This document shows, piece by piece, positions 55,761 through 64,000 of a stretch of DNA of 64,000 nt (within the stretch, counting starts at the first letter, position 1; the number at the start of each line of letters is the position of its first letter). The notes under the pieces are model-generated. The model was not told the DNA's origin, did no database searches, and was given only the letters and a program-made list of their open reading frames with translations. The stretch is taken from NCBI RefSeq assembly GCF_945952055.1, contig NZ_CAMFHB010000025.1, forward strand, positions 1 through 64,000. The letters run 5' to 3'. The position numbers were made by a program, and so were the translations under genes. This DNA comes from an uncultured Alsobacter sp. (GTDB taxonomy: Bacteria; Pseudomonadota; Alphaproteobacteria; Rhizobiales; Beijerinckiaceae).

Positions 55761-56801
55761 ATGAAGCTCGCCCGCAACGTGTTCAAGCCGCTCGCCATCG
55801 GGGCGCCCGCGCCCTACCGCGAACTGCCCGTGCGGCTGGAGCGGATGATCCACTTCGTGCCGCCGCACCTGGAGAAGGTGCGCGCCAAGGTGCCGGAACT
55901 GGCCAGGCAGGTCGACGTGGTGCTCGGCAATCTCGAGGACGCCATCCCGGTGGAGGCCAAGGAGGCGGCCCGCGAGGGGTTCATCGCCATGGCCAAGGCG
56001 ACCGAGTTCGGCGGAACGGGCCTGTGGACGCGCATCAACGCGCTGAACAGCCCCTGGGTGCTCGACGATCTCACCCGCATCGTGGCCGAAGTGGGCCACA
56101 AGCTCGACGTGGTCATGCTGCCCAAGGTCGAGGGTCCCTGGGACATCCACTACCTCGACCAGTTGCTCGCCCAGCTCGAAGCGCGCTACAAGGTCCAGAA
56201 GCCGATCCTGATCCACGCGATCCTCGAGACCGCCGAAGGCGTGAAGAACGTCGACGCCATCGCCGAGTCGTCGCCGCGCATGCACGGCATGAGCCTGGGC
56301 CCGGCCGATCTCGCGGCGTCGCGGGCCATGAAGACGACCCGCGTCGGCGGTGGGCATCCGGACTACAAGGTGCTCTCGGACCCGCTGGAGGGCCAGCCGC
56401 GCGCCGTGGCGCAGCAGGACCTGTGGCACTACACGATCGCCAAGATGGTGGACGCTTGCGCCGCCAACGGCCTGAAGGCCTTCTACGGCCCGTTCGGAGA
56501 CTTCTCCGACCCGCAGGCCTGCGAGGCCCAGTTCCGCAACGCCTTCCTCCTGGGCTGCGCCGGCGCCTGGACCCTGCATCCCTCGCAGATCGGCATCGCC
56601 AAGGCGGTCTTCAGCCCCGATGCCGCCGAGGTGGCCTTCGCCAGGAGGATCCTGGACGCCATGCCCGACGGCAGCGGCGCGGTCATGATCGACGGAAAGA
56701 TGCAGGACGACGCCACCTGGAAGCAGGCCAAGGTCATCGTCGACCTTGCCCGGACGGTGGCGGCGCGGGATCCCGATCTCGCGGCGGCCTATGGCCTGTA
56801 G
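55761..56801 (+). CDS. Malyl-CoA/beta-methylmalyl-CoA lyase-like (HpcH/HpaI family)
   Basis: This 346-residue TIM-barrel lyase has [11 protein letters not shown] (metal Glu/Asp), [10 protein letters not shown] and [17 protein letters not shown]. The stretch [20 protein letters not shown] and [10 protein letters not shown] closely recalls Mcl1 of Rhodobacter and MclA of methylotrophs. The reaction is Mg-dependent cleavage or formation of malyl-CoA from glyoxylate and acetyl-CoA (or propionyl-CoA). ATG 55761 has GGAGAACC upstream; ATG 55728 is the alternative. No serine-cycle partners are in the window, so its pathway role is open. Confidence 0.85.
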   Translation: MKLARNVFKPLAIGAPAPYRELPVRLERMIHFVPPHLEKVRAKVPELARQVDVVLGNLEDAIPVEAKEAAREGFIAMAKATEFGGTGLWTRINALNSPWVLDDLTRIVAEVGHKLDVVMLPKVEGPWDIHYLDQLLAQLEARYKVQKPILIHAILETAEGVKNVDAIAESSPRMHGMSLGPADLAASRAMKTTRVGGGHPDYKVLSDPLEGQPRAVAQQDLWHYTIAKMVDACAANGLKAFYGPFGDFSDPQACEAQFRNAFLLGCAGAWTLHPSQIGIAKAVFSPDAAEVAFARRILDAMPDGSGAVMIDGKMQDDATWKQAKVIVDLARTVAARDPDLAAAYGL

Positions 56802-56820
56802 GAGCAACGAGGGCGCCTAA

Positions 56821-56853
56821 GGGATTGAGCGATGCGTCAATCCCCGCATTGAC
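56821..56853 (+). promoter_or_regulatory. Overlapping alternative hairpins upstream of hspQ
   Basis: GGGATTGA (56821-56828) can pair with TCAATCCC (56837-56844), while GTCAAT (56836-56841) can pair with ATTGAC (56848-56853). The two hairpins exclude each other. The last arm overlaps a possible -35 TTGACT (56849-56854) with TTAACG 17 bp further on. It could be an operator or a switch in the leader. Confidence 0.35.
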
Positions 56854-56886
56854 TTCACAGCGGGCTCGGACTTAACGATTGGAGCG

Positions 56887-57216
56887 ATGAAGGACCGTCG
56901 CGCCAAATTCTCTCTCGGGCAGGTCGTCAAGCACCGCTTCTACCCGTTCAGGGGCGTGGTGTTCGACGTCGATCCGACGTTTTCGAACACCGACGAGTGG
57001 TACAACTCCATTCCCGAGGACGTTCGGCCGTCCAAGGACCAGCCCTTCTATCATCTCCTCGCCGAGAACGCGGACACCGAGTACATCGCCTACGTCTCCG
57101 AGCAGAACCTGCTGCCCGACGAGTCCGGCGAGCCGGTGCGCCATCCGCAGGTGAAGGAAATCTTCAAGCGCACTCCCGACGGGGCCTACAAGGCGCGCGG
57201 CGACCTGCTCAACTGA
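56887..57216 (+). CDS. hspQ: Heat shock protein HspQ
   Basis: This 109-residue YccV-like domain protein has FSLGQVVKHRFYPFRGVVFD, WYNSIPEDVRPSKDQPFYHL and YIAYVSEQNLLPDESGEPV, which are diagnostic. HspQ is a small adaptor/specificity factor for Lon protease, itself heat-inducible, also described as binding hemimethylated DNA. Its ATG has GGAGCG immediately upstream. The upstream gap carries the competing inverted repeats described separately. Confidence 0.95.
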   Translation: MKDRRAKFSLGQVVKHRFYPFRGVVFDVDPTFSNTDEWYNSIPEDVRPSKDQPFYHLLAENADTEYIAYVSEQNLLPDESGEPVRHPQVKEIFKRTPDGAYKARGDLLN

Positions 57217-57290
57217 GCGGCCGCGGGATCGTCCAATTCGCTCAAATCTCCTCGCCCGGAGAGCTTGTGAAGTGTGGGCCGGTCCGGTCT

Positions 57291-57343
57291 GCCCCCCTCT
57301 CACCGCGTCCTGGCCAAGCCCGGGCAGGACGGCGGAGGGGTGG
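57291..57343. repeat. Dispersed intergenic repeat, copy 4 (short form)
   Basis: A truncated relative of the other elements: CCGCGTCCTGGCCAAGCCCGG, then GGCAGGACGGCGGAGGGGTGG. The central GTCGTGGAT arms are missing. It lies about 75 bp after the hspQ stop, in the convergent gap with the IalB-family gene. Confidence 0.55.
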
Positions 57344-57376
57344 TCGGGCACTGCGGAAAGATCTGTCCTTCAAACG

Positions 57377-57400
57377 AAAACGGGCGCCGCGAGGCGCCCG
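57377..57400 (-). terminator. Rho-independent terminator of the IalB-family gene
   Basis: CGGGCGCC (57381-57388), loop GCGA, GGCGCCCG (57393-57400). On the minus strand it is followed by TTTT (57380-57377), 27 bp after the stop codon. Confidence 0.85.
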
Positions 57401-57426
57401 TCTTGCATTCGTATCCTGTCGCCCGA

Positions 57427-58200
57427 TCAGGGCTTCGGCGCGGGCGCCGGGGCTGCGCCGGGAGCGGGAGCCGCGCCGGGGGCGCCGCCGCCGGCCTCGA
57501 GCTTCTTGCGCATCTCCTCGGCCTGCTTCTGCATCTGCTCCTGGAGCTGCTTCTGCTGCTGCTCGAGGACGGCCGGGTCGATCGGCGGGCCGTCGAAGGC
57601 CTTGCCGAAGCCGGCGAGCGGCACCTGGAAGGTGACTTCGCGAGCGAACTGGTTCTGCACGCTGATGTTGAGCGCGGTGCCCTTCTTCAGCTGGTTGATC
57701 ACGTCGTCCTTCACCTGCCCCTCGGCGAAGCAGCCGTTGGGGAAGCAGATGGCGTAGCGGCCGTTCTCGGCCTTGCCGGAGTCGACGGCGTAGCGCACGC
57801 CCGGCTGCAGCAGCAGGCCCAGCGGCATCAGGTAGCGCACGATGCGCTGCGGATCGCCCTTCACGTCGTAGACGGCGACGGCGAGGACCGGCTGGCCCTG
57901 GTCGGAGACGAAATCGCGGGTCGTGTAGCAGATTTCCTTGCCGTTACCCTGGTCCTTGCCGCAGACCTTCACCCAGTCGGCCTGGGACGGCTCGGGCTTC
58001 ACGGCCACGATGGTGGGGCCCTGCTGGGCCGGCGCGGCGGCGGCGGGCGCCTGCGGAGCCGGAGCGGCCGGCTTCGGCGCGGGGGCCGCGGGCCGGGGAG
58101 CGGCAGGGGTGGTCTGGGCGAGCGCCGGAACCGCGGTCACGGCGGCAGCGACGAGAACGGCGAGGCGCAGGCGCGTTGCAAACGGCCGGACAGTCGACAT
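57427..58200 (-). CDS. Invasion-associated locus B (IalB) family protein
   Basis: This 257-residue exported protein has a signal peptide cut near ALAQ (about residue 29), a Pro/Ala-rich linker (about 30-60), then the IalB domain: WVKVCGKDQGNGKEICYTTRD, LLQPGVRYAVD and YAICFPNGCFAEGQV, with four Cys likely in two disulfides. The C-terminus has a Gln/Lys-rich helix (about 205-230, coiled-coil-like) and a Gly/Ala/Pro tail. IalB was first linked to host-cell entry in Bartonella, but the family is common in non-pathogens. It is followed by a clear terminator. Confidence 0.9.
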   Translation of the reverse strand: MSTVRPFATRLRLAVLVAAAVTAVPALAQTTPAAPRPAAPAPKPAAPAPQAPAAAAPAQQGPTIVAVKPEPSQADWVKVCGKDQGNGKEICYTTRDFVSDQGQPVLAVAVYDVKGDPQRIVRYLMPLGLLLQPGVRYAVDSGKAENGRYAICFPNGCFAEGQVKDDVINQLKKGTALNISVQNQFAREVTFQVPLAGFGKAFDGPPIDPAVLEQQQKQLQEQMQKQAEEMRKKLEAGGGAPGAAPAPGAAPAPAPKP

Positions 58201-58479
58201 CGAACGGATCCTCTTTTCTACGGGCGAACGGCGAAGTCGCTTCGGTCCCGGTCGGCTGGCGGTGGCCCGCCAGGCCGCTGTGCAGCGGCAGGCAGCGCCG
58301 CTGCATCGACGGGGATTGAGGCGCTTCGATGGCGACGCCGCGTTGCTCTTAGCGGCTCCCCCTCAATGTTTCCAGCATTAAAGGAGATCCCGGACCGCGA
58401 CCGCGGCGGCCGGGCCGGCGCCACGCCCGCGCCGCGAGCCCCGTGCTAATCTCCGCCATCCCGTCGAATCGGTTTCCTG

Positions 58480-60279
58480 ATGCGTCCGACCACCGGTCTT
58501 CTCCTTCTCTTCGCCCTGCTGATGGGCCTGGCCTTCCCGGCGGCGGCCCAGCCGCGGCACGGCATCGCCATGCATGGCGAACCGGCCCTGCCGGCCGGCT
58601 TCGACCACCTGCCCTACGCCGATCCGGCGGCGCGCAAGGGCGGTCGCCTCGTGTTCGGCGTGCAGGGGACATTCGACACGCTCAACACCTTCTCGGTCCG
58701 CGGCATCGCCGCCAGCGGCATCGTGCCGCCGCTGGGCCTAGTGACCCAGGCCCTGATGGCGCGGTCCTACGACGAGCCCTTCAGCCTCTACGGCCTGCTG
58801 GCCGAATCCATCGAGACGCCCGACGACCGGAGCTGGGTGGTGTTCAGGCTGAACCCGAAGGCCCGGTTCTCGGACGGCAAGCCCGTGACCTCGGCCGACG
58901 TCCTGTTCACCTGGGATCTGCTGAAGACCAAGGGCAAGCCCACCTTCCGCAGCTGGTACTCCAAGGTCGCCAAGGCGGAGGCGCCGGACGAGCGCACCGT
59001 GCGCTTCGACCTGACCGGCGCCAACGACCGCGAACTGCCGCTGATCCTCGCCCTGATGCCGATCCTGGCCAAGCACACCACGGACGCCGCGCGGTTCGAG
59101 GAGACCAACCTCACGCCGCCCGTCGGGTCGGGCCCCTACGTGGTGGCCGAGGTGAAGCCGGGGGAGAGCATCACCTTCCGCCGAAATCCCGACTATTGGG
59201 GCCGCGACCTGGCGATCTCGCGCGGGCTCTACAATCCCGACGAGATCCGCTTCGACTACTACCGCGACGGCAACACCCTGTTCGAGGCGTTCCGGGGCGG
59301 GCTTTACGACGTGCGCACGGAGGACAGCCCGACGCGCTGGACCGGGCAGTACGACTTCCCGCTCGTCCAGCAGGGCAAGGTCGTGCGCGATCCCATCCCC
59401 ATCCGCACGCCCAAGGGCATGAACGCCTTCGTGTTCAACACCCGCAAGCCGCTCTTCGCGGACGTGCGGGTGCGCGAGGCGATCGCGGGGCTGTTCGACT
59501 TCGACTGGGTGAACCGCAATCTCTTCCAGGGGCTCTACGCGCGCACGTCGAGCTTCTTCGAGGGATCCGAGCTCGCCTCGACCGGCGTTCCGGCCTCGGC
59601 GCACGAGCGCGAGCTGCTGGCGCCGTTTCCCGGCGTGGTCCGGCCCGCGATCCTGGACGGCACCTGGCGACCGGCCGCCTCGGACGGTTCGGGCCGGGAC
59701 CGCGAGCAGGCCCGGCACGCGCTCGATCTTCTCGCCCAGGCCGGCTGGCAGCTGGTCGACGGCGAGCTGCGCGACCGCCAGGGACGGCCCTTCGCCTTCG
59801 AGTTCCTGGCCGCGAGCCGGGTGCAGGAGCGTCTCGCGCTGAACTTCAGCCAGGCGCTGTCGCGCATCGGCATCCGCCTCAAGGTGCGCCTCGTCGACGA
59901 CGTCCAGTACTGGCGCCGCCTGCAGGCCTTCGACTTCGACATGATCCAGTTCGCCTGGGGCGCCTCGCCCTCCCCCGGCAACGAGCAATACGGCCGCTGG
60001 ACGGCCAAGGCGGCCGACCGGCAGGGAAGCTTGAACTACGCTGGCGTGCGAGAACCCGCCGGCGAGGCGGCCATCGACGCCATGCTGGCAGCAAGATCGC
60101 GCCAGGACTTCGTCGACGCGGTCCGCACCCTGGATCGCATATTGCTTTCCGGCTTCTATGTGGTGCCGCTGTTCAACCAGCCTGCGCAATGGATCGCGCG
60201 AAAAACATCGGTGCAAAGGCCGGAAAGAACGGCTCTTTTCGGTTTTCAACCGGAGGTGCTCTGGCGTACGGATCCCTGA
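58480..60279 (+). CDS. YejA-type extracellular solute-binding protein (family 5)
   Basis: This 599-residue periplasmic binding protein has a signal peptide cut near AAAQP (about residue 24). HGIAMHGEPALP...FDHLPYADPAARKGG is the YejA-type start, and VGSGPYVVAEVKPG, NPDYWGRDLAISRGLYN and FDYYRDGNTLFEAFRGG continue the pattern. YejA relatives deliver peptides (for example microcin C) to the YejBEF importer. No yejBEF genes follow here; this is an orphan, next to an acyl-CoA-synthetase-like gene. Confidence 0.92.
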   Translation: MRPTTGLLLLFALLMGLAFPAAAQPRHGIAMHGEPALPAGFDHLPYADPAARKGGRLVFGVQGTFDTLNTFSVRGIAASGIVPPLGLVTQALMARSYDEPFSLYGLLAESIETPDDRSWVVFRLNPKARFSDGKPVTSADVLFTWDLLKTKGKPTFRSWYSKVAKAEAPDERTVRFDLTGANDRELPLILALMPILAKHTTDAARFEETNLTPPVGSGPYVVAEVKPGESITFRRNPDYWGRDLAISRGLYNPDEIRFDYYRDGNTLFEAFRGGLYDVRTEDSPTRWTGQYDFPLVQQGKVVRDPIPIRTPKGMNAFVFNTRKPLFADVRVREAIAGLFDFDWVNRNLFQGLYARTSSFFEGSELASTGVPASAHERELLAPFPGVVRPAILDGTWRPAASDGSGRDREQARHALDLLAQAGWQLVDGELRDRQGRPFAFEFLAASRVQERLALNFSQALSRIGIRLKVRLVDDVQYWRRLQAFDFDMIQFAWGASPSPGNEQYGRWTAKAADRQGSLNYAGVREPAGEAAIDAMLAARSRQDFVDAVRTLDRILLSGFYVVPLFNQPAQWIARKTSVQRPERTALFGFQPEVLWRTDP

Positions 60280-60323
60280 ATCGGGCATGTAGAGCTGCCG
60301 TTAACGAACGCGAATCGAACGGG

Positions 60324-61598
60324 GTGGTCTTGGTCGCTGCACAGACCCATGAACGCGACGCCGCCGCGGCCATGCCGTGGGCTGGCGTGACGTTGACGGA
60401 TCTGTTCGCCTCGACCACGCAGATGAACCCGCAGGCGATCGCCCTGTCGCAGGCCGCGGGGCCCGCACAGCCCCGCCGGACGCTCACCTACGAGGCGGCG
60501 GACCGGGCCATCCAGCGCACCATGGACCACCTTCTCGACCTGGGCCTGCGGCCCGGCGAGATCGTGCTGGTGTCGATGGCGTCCACCATGGAAGCGCCGG
60601 TGGCGATCCTGGCGGCGCTGCGGGCAGGCTTCACGCCCTGCCTCGTGCCCGTCACCGTGACGCTCGACGAGGCCGCCTCGGTGGTCTCCGCCGTGCCGGC
60701 GCGCGCCATCGTGACGACCGGCGCCATCGGTCCGCTCCGCCCCGTCGAGGTGCTCCGCGCCGCCGCGGCGAGCAGCGGGGGGCCGCGCTTCGTGCTCGCC
60801 TTCGGCGAACGGCTGCCGGCCGGCGTCATTCCGCTCGACGACGTCCTCATCCGCTCCGCCGACACCGGGTTCGAACCCGTCGACGCCGGCATGCCGCAGC
60901 GTCCGCCGGCCGTTCTCACAGTGGAGCGGCGGGCCGGACGGATCCTGGTGCATCGGCACGAGCAGTCGAACCTCGTCGCGGCCTCGCTGCTCACGGTCCT
61001 GCGCAGCGGCATGGCGTCGGCCGAGCCCGTCCTGTCCACCCTGTCGCTGATGAGCCTCGCGGGGCTGGTCACCGGCCTCGGCCCCTGCCTGCTGACGGCG
61101 GGCACCCTGGCGCTGGAGCCGCTGTTCACGACCGCGAGCTTCCTGGCCAGCCTGTCGGCCCATCCGCGCCTGCACGTGGTGGTTCCGGGCGCGCTCGAAG
61201 GGCCGCTCGCGGAATCGGGGCTATCGGCCTCGGTGTCGATCGCCTCCGCCCTCCTGCTGCACCGCCAGGGCGTCCGGCTGGACCGGGTGCCCGGTCTGCC
61301 CGCGGCGCGCTTCCCGGTCGTCGACGCCCTGGCCGTCGGCGAGCGGACGCTGCTGGTCGAGGCTCGCGGGGAAGACCGCCGGCCGGCCCTGCGGCTCGGC
61401 ACGATCCGCATTCCCGACGACATCGGTGCCATCGTGGTCGCGGCCCGCCGCCACGAGGACGGACAGCTCGACGTGGGCGGGGTCACCGTGTCGACGCGGC
61501 TCGACGAAAACCTGCGCAGCGACCCCGAGGCGTTCGTGGGGACGGGCTGCAGCGTGACAGTCGACGAAACTCAGCGCATCCTGTCGGTCAGGAACTGA
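60324..61598 (+). CDS. Acyl-CoA synthetase-like (ANL) protein with degenerate active site
   Basis: This protein of about 424 residues resembles the N-terminal domain of AMP-forming acyl-CoA synthetases: LFASTTQMNPQAIAL, LTYEAADRAIQRTMDHLLDLG, RPGEIVLVSMASTMEAPVAILAALRAGFTP (key part GEIVLVSMAST). Where the ATP-binding SSGTTGxPKG loop should be it reads VERRAGRILVHRHEQSNL, and the C-terminal lid domain is absent. It is therefore unlikely to make acyl-AMP and may be a regulatory relative. The start is uncertain: GTG 60324, TTG 60330 or ATG 60372, none with a good ribosome site. The frame lies 45 bp after the YejA-like gene, so cotranscription is likely. Confidence 0.7.
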   Translation: MVLVAAQTHERDAAAAMPWAGVTLTDLFASTTQMNPQAIALSQAAGPAQPRRTLTYEAADRAIQRTMDHLLDLGLRPGEIVLVSMASTMEAPVAILAALRAGFTPCLVPVTVTLDEAASVVSAVPARAIVTTGAIGPLRPVEVLRAAAASSGGPRFVLAFGERLPAGVIPLDDVLIRSADTGFEPVDAGMPQRPPAVLTVERRAGRILVHRHEQSNLVAASLLTVLRSGMASAEPVLSTLSLMSLAGLVTGLGPCLLTAGTLALEPLFTTASFLASLSAHPRLHVVVPGALEGPLAESGLSASVSIASALLLHRQGVRLDRVPGLPAARFPVVDALAVGERTLLVEARGEDRRPALRLGTIRIPDDIGAIVVAARRHEDGQLDVGGVTVSTRLDENLRSDPEAFVGTGCSVTVDETQRILSVRN

Positions 61599-61655
61599 CC
61601 TGCGTCCCGGCGTGTTCGGCCGTGGGATCCTTCTTCAGACCCCACGGACCGTGCC

Positions 61656-62330
61656 ATGACAGACACCCCCGCCCAGCCCCTCGTCATCGACGTCATCTCG
61701 GACGTCGTCTGCCCCTGGTGCTTTCTCGGAAAGAAGAGGCTCGAGAAGGCCTTGGCCATGCATCCCGAGATTCCGGTCGATGTGCGCTGGCGACCGTTCC
61801 AGCTCGACCCGACGATCCCGGAGGGTGGCCTCGACCGCAAGGCCTACATGGAAAAGAAGTTCGGCGCCGACGGTCGGCTGGCCGGCATTCACGAGCGGCT
61901 GAGCCGCTTGGGGGCGGAGGATGGAATCGCCTTCGCGTTCGAGGCCATCGGTCGCTCGCCCAACACGCTCGACGCCCATCGCCTGATCCGCTGGTCCTAC
62001 GCCTATGGCGGCCAGAACGATCTCGTGGACGCGCTCTTCCGCGCCTATTTCGAGCAGGGCCGCGACATCGGCGACCGCGCCATCCTGGCCGCGATCGCCG
62101 AGGAGGCCGGCTTCGACCCGAAGGAGGCCCGAGCGTTCCTCGACAGCGGCGAAGCCGGAGACCTCGTGCAGCGCGAGATCGGCATGGCCCAGGAGATCGG
62201 CGTCCAGGGCGTGCCGTTCTTCATCTTCGCGGGCAAGTACGCGGTGTCGGGCGCCGAGGCCGCCGAAACGCTGGCCAAGGCCTTGACCCAGGCCGCCGGC
62301 GATGCGGGGGATGCCGCAGAAGCCAGCTGA
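61656..62330 (+). CDS. DsbA-family oxidoreductase (FrnE-like)
   Basis: This 224-residue cytoplasmic (no signal peptide) thioredoxin-fold protein has the redox motif CPWC at 19-22 (ISDVVCPWCFLGK), NTLDAHRLIRW and the cis-Pro loop GVQGVPFFIF. It belongs to the FrnE/HCCA-isomerase-like branch of DsbA, with likely disulfide isomerase or polyketide-related redox activity in relatives; the physiological target is unknown. Confidence 0.92.
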   Translation: MTDTPAQPLVIDVISDVVCPWCFLGKKRLEKALAMHPEIPVDVRWRPFQLDPTIPEGGLDRKAYMEKKFGADGRLAGIHERLSRLGAEDGIAFAFEAIGRSPNTLDAHRLIRWSYAYGGQNDLVDALFRAYFEQGRDIGDRAILAAIAEEAGFDPKEARAFLDSGEAGDLVQREIGMAQEIGVQGVPFFIFAGKYAVSGAEAAETLAKALTQAAGDAGDAAEAS

Positions 62331-62352
62331 GGGACGTCGGTTCCCGCTCGCG

Positions 62353-62460
62353 CCCGCCTCTACGCCGTCCTGGCCGGGCCTGACCCGGCCATCCACGCCT
62401 TTGCCGGCGCCATGCCGAAGTCGTGGGTGCCCGGGCCGAGCCCGGGCATGACGCGCGGAC
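62353..62460. repeat. Dispersed intergenic inverted repeat, copy 5
   Basis: It begins 22 bp after the DsbA-family stop. It contains CCGTCCTGGCCGGGCCTGACCC, GGCCATCCACGCCTTTG, AAGTCGTGGGTGCCCGGGCC and GAGCCCGGGCATGACG (shown in parts). It lies in the convergent gap with mfd. Confidence 0.75.
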
Positions 62461-62496
62461 GGGATGGTGCATCGTCCCGTCGCGTTCGGCCAAGCG

Positions 62497-64000
62497 TCAC
62501 GCCGCCTTCTTGGTCTCCGCGATGCGGGCCAGGTTGCGCAGGATCGTGGCCGTTCCCTTGAGCCGCTGTTCCGCCGTGTCGAAGTCGCGCACGAAGACGA
62601 TGCGCATGTCCGGGCGCACCTTGGCGAGGGAGCCCTGCTCGGCCACGTAGCGCACCAGGCCTTCCGGGTTGGCGAAGGCGTTGTCGCGGAAGGACAGGAT
62701 AAGGCCCTTGGGCCCGGCGTCGACCTTCTCGACATTGGCGCGACGGCACAGCGCCTTGATCTGCACGATCTCCAGGAGCTGCTCCACCTCGTCCGGCAGC
62801 GGGCCGAAGCGGTCGACGAGCTCGGCGCCGAAGCCCTGGATCTCCTTGTCGTCGTCGAGCGTCGAGAGGCGCTTGTAGAGCCCCAGGCGCAGATGCAGGT
62901 CGCCGACATAGTGCTCCGGGATCATCACCGGCGTGCCGATGGTGATGGAGGGCGACCACTGCGTCTCGCTGGCGTCGTCGTCGTCGATGCCGGCCTTGAG
63001 CTGCGCCACCGCCTCCTCCAGCATCTGCTGGTAGAGCTCGTAGCCCACCTCCTTGATGTGGCCCGACTGCTCGTCGCCCAGGAGGTTGCCGGCGCCGCGG
63101 ATGTCGAGGTCGTGGCTGGCGAGCTGGAACCCGGCGCCCAGCGTGTCGAGCGACTGCAGCACCTTGAGGCGGCGCTCGGCCTGCGCGGTCAGCGTGCGGC
63201 TGGCCGGCACGGTGAACAGCGCATAGGCCCGCGTCTTGCCGCGCCCGACGCGGCCGCGCAGCTGGTAGAGCTGGCCCAGCCCGAACATGTCGGCGCGATG
63301 CACGATGAGCGTGTTGGCGGTGGGGATGTCGAGCCCCGATTCGACGATCGCGGTCGACAGCAGGATGTCGTACCGGCCCTCGTAGAAGGCCGTCATGACG
63401 TCCTCGAGCTCGCTGGCCGGCAGCTGGCCGTGCGCCACCGCCACCTTGGCCTCCGGCACCTCGGTCGCCAGGAAGGCCTTGGCTTCGGCGATGTCCTCGA
63501 TGCGCGGGCACACGTAGAAGCTCTGGCCCCCGCGGTGGCGCTCGCGCAGCAGGGCCTCGCGCACGATGAGCGGATCGAAGGGGGTGACGAAGGTGCGCAC
63601 CGCCAGGCGGTCGACCGGCGGCGTGGCGATGATCGAGAGCTCGCGCACGCCCGTGAGGGCGAGCTGGAGGGTGCGCGGGATCGGCGTCGCCGACAGCGTC
63701 AACACGTGGACCTCGGCCCGGATCTCCTTCAAGCGCTCCTTGTGGCCCACGCCGAAGTGCTGCTCCTCGTCGACGATGAGCAGGGACAGGTCCTTGAACT
63801 GGATCGCCTTGCCGAGCAGCGCGTGGGTGCCCACGACGATGTCAACGGTGCCGTCCGCGAGGCCAGCCTTGACCGCCTTCTGCTCGGCGGCGGGCACGAA
63901 GCGGGAGAGCTGGGCCACGCGCACGGGCAGCCCGTGGAAGCGGGTCGCGAAGGTCTTGTAGTGCTGGCGCGCCAGGAGCGTGGTCGGCACGACCACGGCC
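62497..64000 (-). CDS. mfd: Transcription-repair coupling factor, C-terminal part (start outside window)
   Basis: About 501 residues are visible and the frame runs off the right edge. They contain helicase motifs of the translocase: VVPTTLLARQHY (Ia), DIVVGTHALLG, LLIVDEEQHFG (DEEQ box), LTLSATPIPRTL (III), then the second RecA domain with STAIVESGLDIP and YQLRGRVGR, the TRG-like HDLDIRGAGNLLGDEQSGH, and the C-terminal D7 domain. Mfd removes stalled RNA polymerase and recruits UvrA at lesions. Confidence 0.97.
   Translation of the reverse strand, partial: AVVVPTTLLARQHYKTFATRFHGLPVRVAQLSRFVPAAEQKAVKAGLADGTVDIVVGTHALLGKAIQFKDLSLLIVDEEQHFGVGHKERLKEIRAEVHVLTLSATPIPRTLQLALTGVRELSIIATPPVDRLAVRTFVTPFDPLIVREALLRERHRGGQSFYVCPRIEDIAEAKAFLATEVPEAKVAVAHGQLPASELEDVMTAFYEGRYDILLSTAIVESGLDIPTANTLIVHRADMFGLGQLYQLRGRVGRGKTRAYALFTVPASRTLTAQAERRLKVLQSLDTLGAGFQLASHDLDIRGAGNLLGDEQSGHIKEVGYELYQQMLEEAVAQLKAGIDDDDASETQWSPSITIGTPVMIPEHYVGDLHLRLGLYKRLSTLDDDKEIQGFGAELVDRFGPLPDEVEQLLEIVQIKALCRRANVEKVDAGPKGLILSFRDNAFANPEGLVRYVAEQGSLAKVRPDMRIVFVRDFDTAEQRLKGTATILRNLARIAETKKAA

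Noticed and set aside
58443-61598. A single 1051-codon frame through the YejA-like gene into the ANL-like gene
   Set aside because: The first 600 codons are an Arg-rich shadow of the binding-protein gene; only the part after about 60324 has protein-like content.

Overview
The window is very GC-rich throughout. It carries alphaproteobacterial marker genes: a phosphatidylcholine synthase, an IalB-family protein, HspQ, a malyl-CoA lyase-like protein, a CHASE2 adenylate cyclase next to a FecR protein, a perfect TTAA-N7-TTAA (CtrA-type) box, and the rlpA-dac-tmk-holB-metG-tatD gene order. Together these point to the order Hyphomicrobiales (Rhizobiales). I cannot name a genus.

Layout. 1-4538 (-): the 5' part of a giant surface protein made of about 13 VCBS-type repeats, running off the left edge. 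4.7-6.4 kb: a low-GC patch with a sugar-cluster-type methyltransferase, bracketed by a 14-bp direct repeat of the 3' end of the tRNA-Ser(UGA) gene at 6380-6469; it looks like a small decayed island. 6.8-8.4 kb: small hypothetical exported proteins. 8.7-16.1 kb (+): a housekeeping run of rlpA, a D-Ala-D-Ala carboxypeptidase, tmk, holB, metG, tatD and an MBL hydrolase, with overlapping start/stop codons. 16.2-16.9 kb (-): a beheaded vWA (TadG-like) gene. 17.3-22.2 kb (+): an SRAP protein, then a CtrA-box-preceded FecR protein with a His/Gly-rich tail, and a CHASE2 adenylate cyclase.

22.2-38.2 kb is the most interesting accessory region. A nine-gene, tightly overlapping minus-strand operon (amidohydrolase, glycoside-hydrolase-like protein, Dpp-type permeases and ATPases, FAD oxidoreductase, MTA/SAH-deaminase-like amidohydrolase, PNP-family phosphorylase) lies divergent from a LysR regulator. 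An LLM flavin monooxygenase, an aldo/keto reductase-like protein lacking its catalytic residues, and the missing ABC binding protein follow. This reads as import and stepwise breakdown of an unknown N-heterocyclic or nucleoside-like compound, possibly glycosylated.

38.4-48.6 kb: a periplasmic glucan protein, rimO, an orphan P450, and a BMP-family (nucleoside-type) ABC importer operon led by a quinone oxidoreductase. 48.7-64 kb: a SulP transporter, phosphatidylcholine synthase, DUF2182 membrane protein, UbiH-type monooxygenase, AEC transporter, lipid A-type acyltransferase, malyl-CoA lyase-like protein, hspQ, ialB-like, a YejA-like binding protein, an acyl-CoA-synthetase-like pseudoenzyme, a DsbA-family protein, and the C-terminal part of mfd running off the right edge. 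Five related intergenic inverted repeats, each just downstream of a plus-strand stop codon, are scattered through the right half. No insertion sequence, CRISPR array or rRNA was seen.
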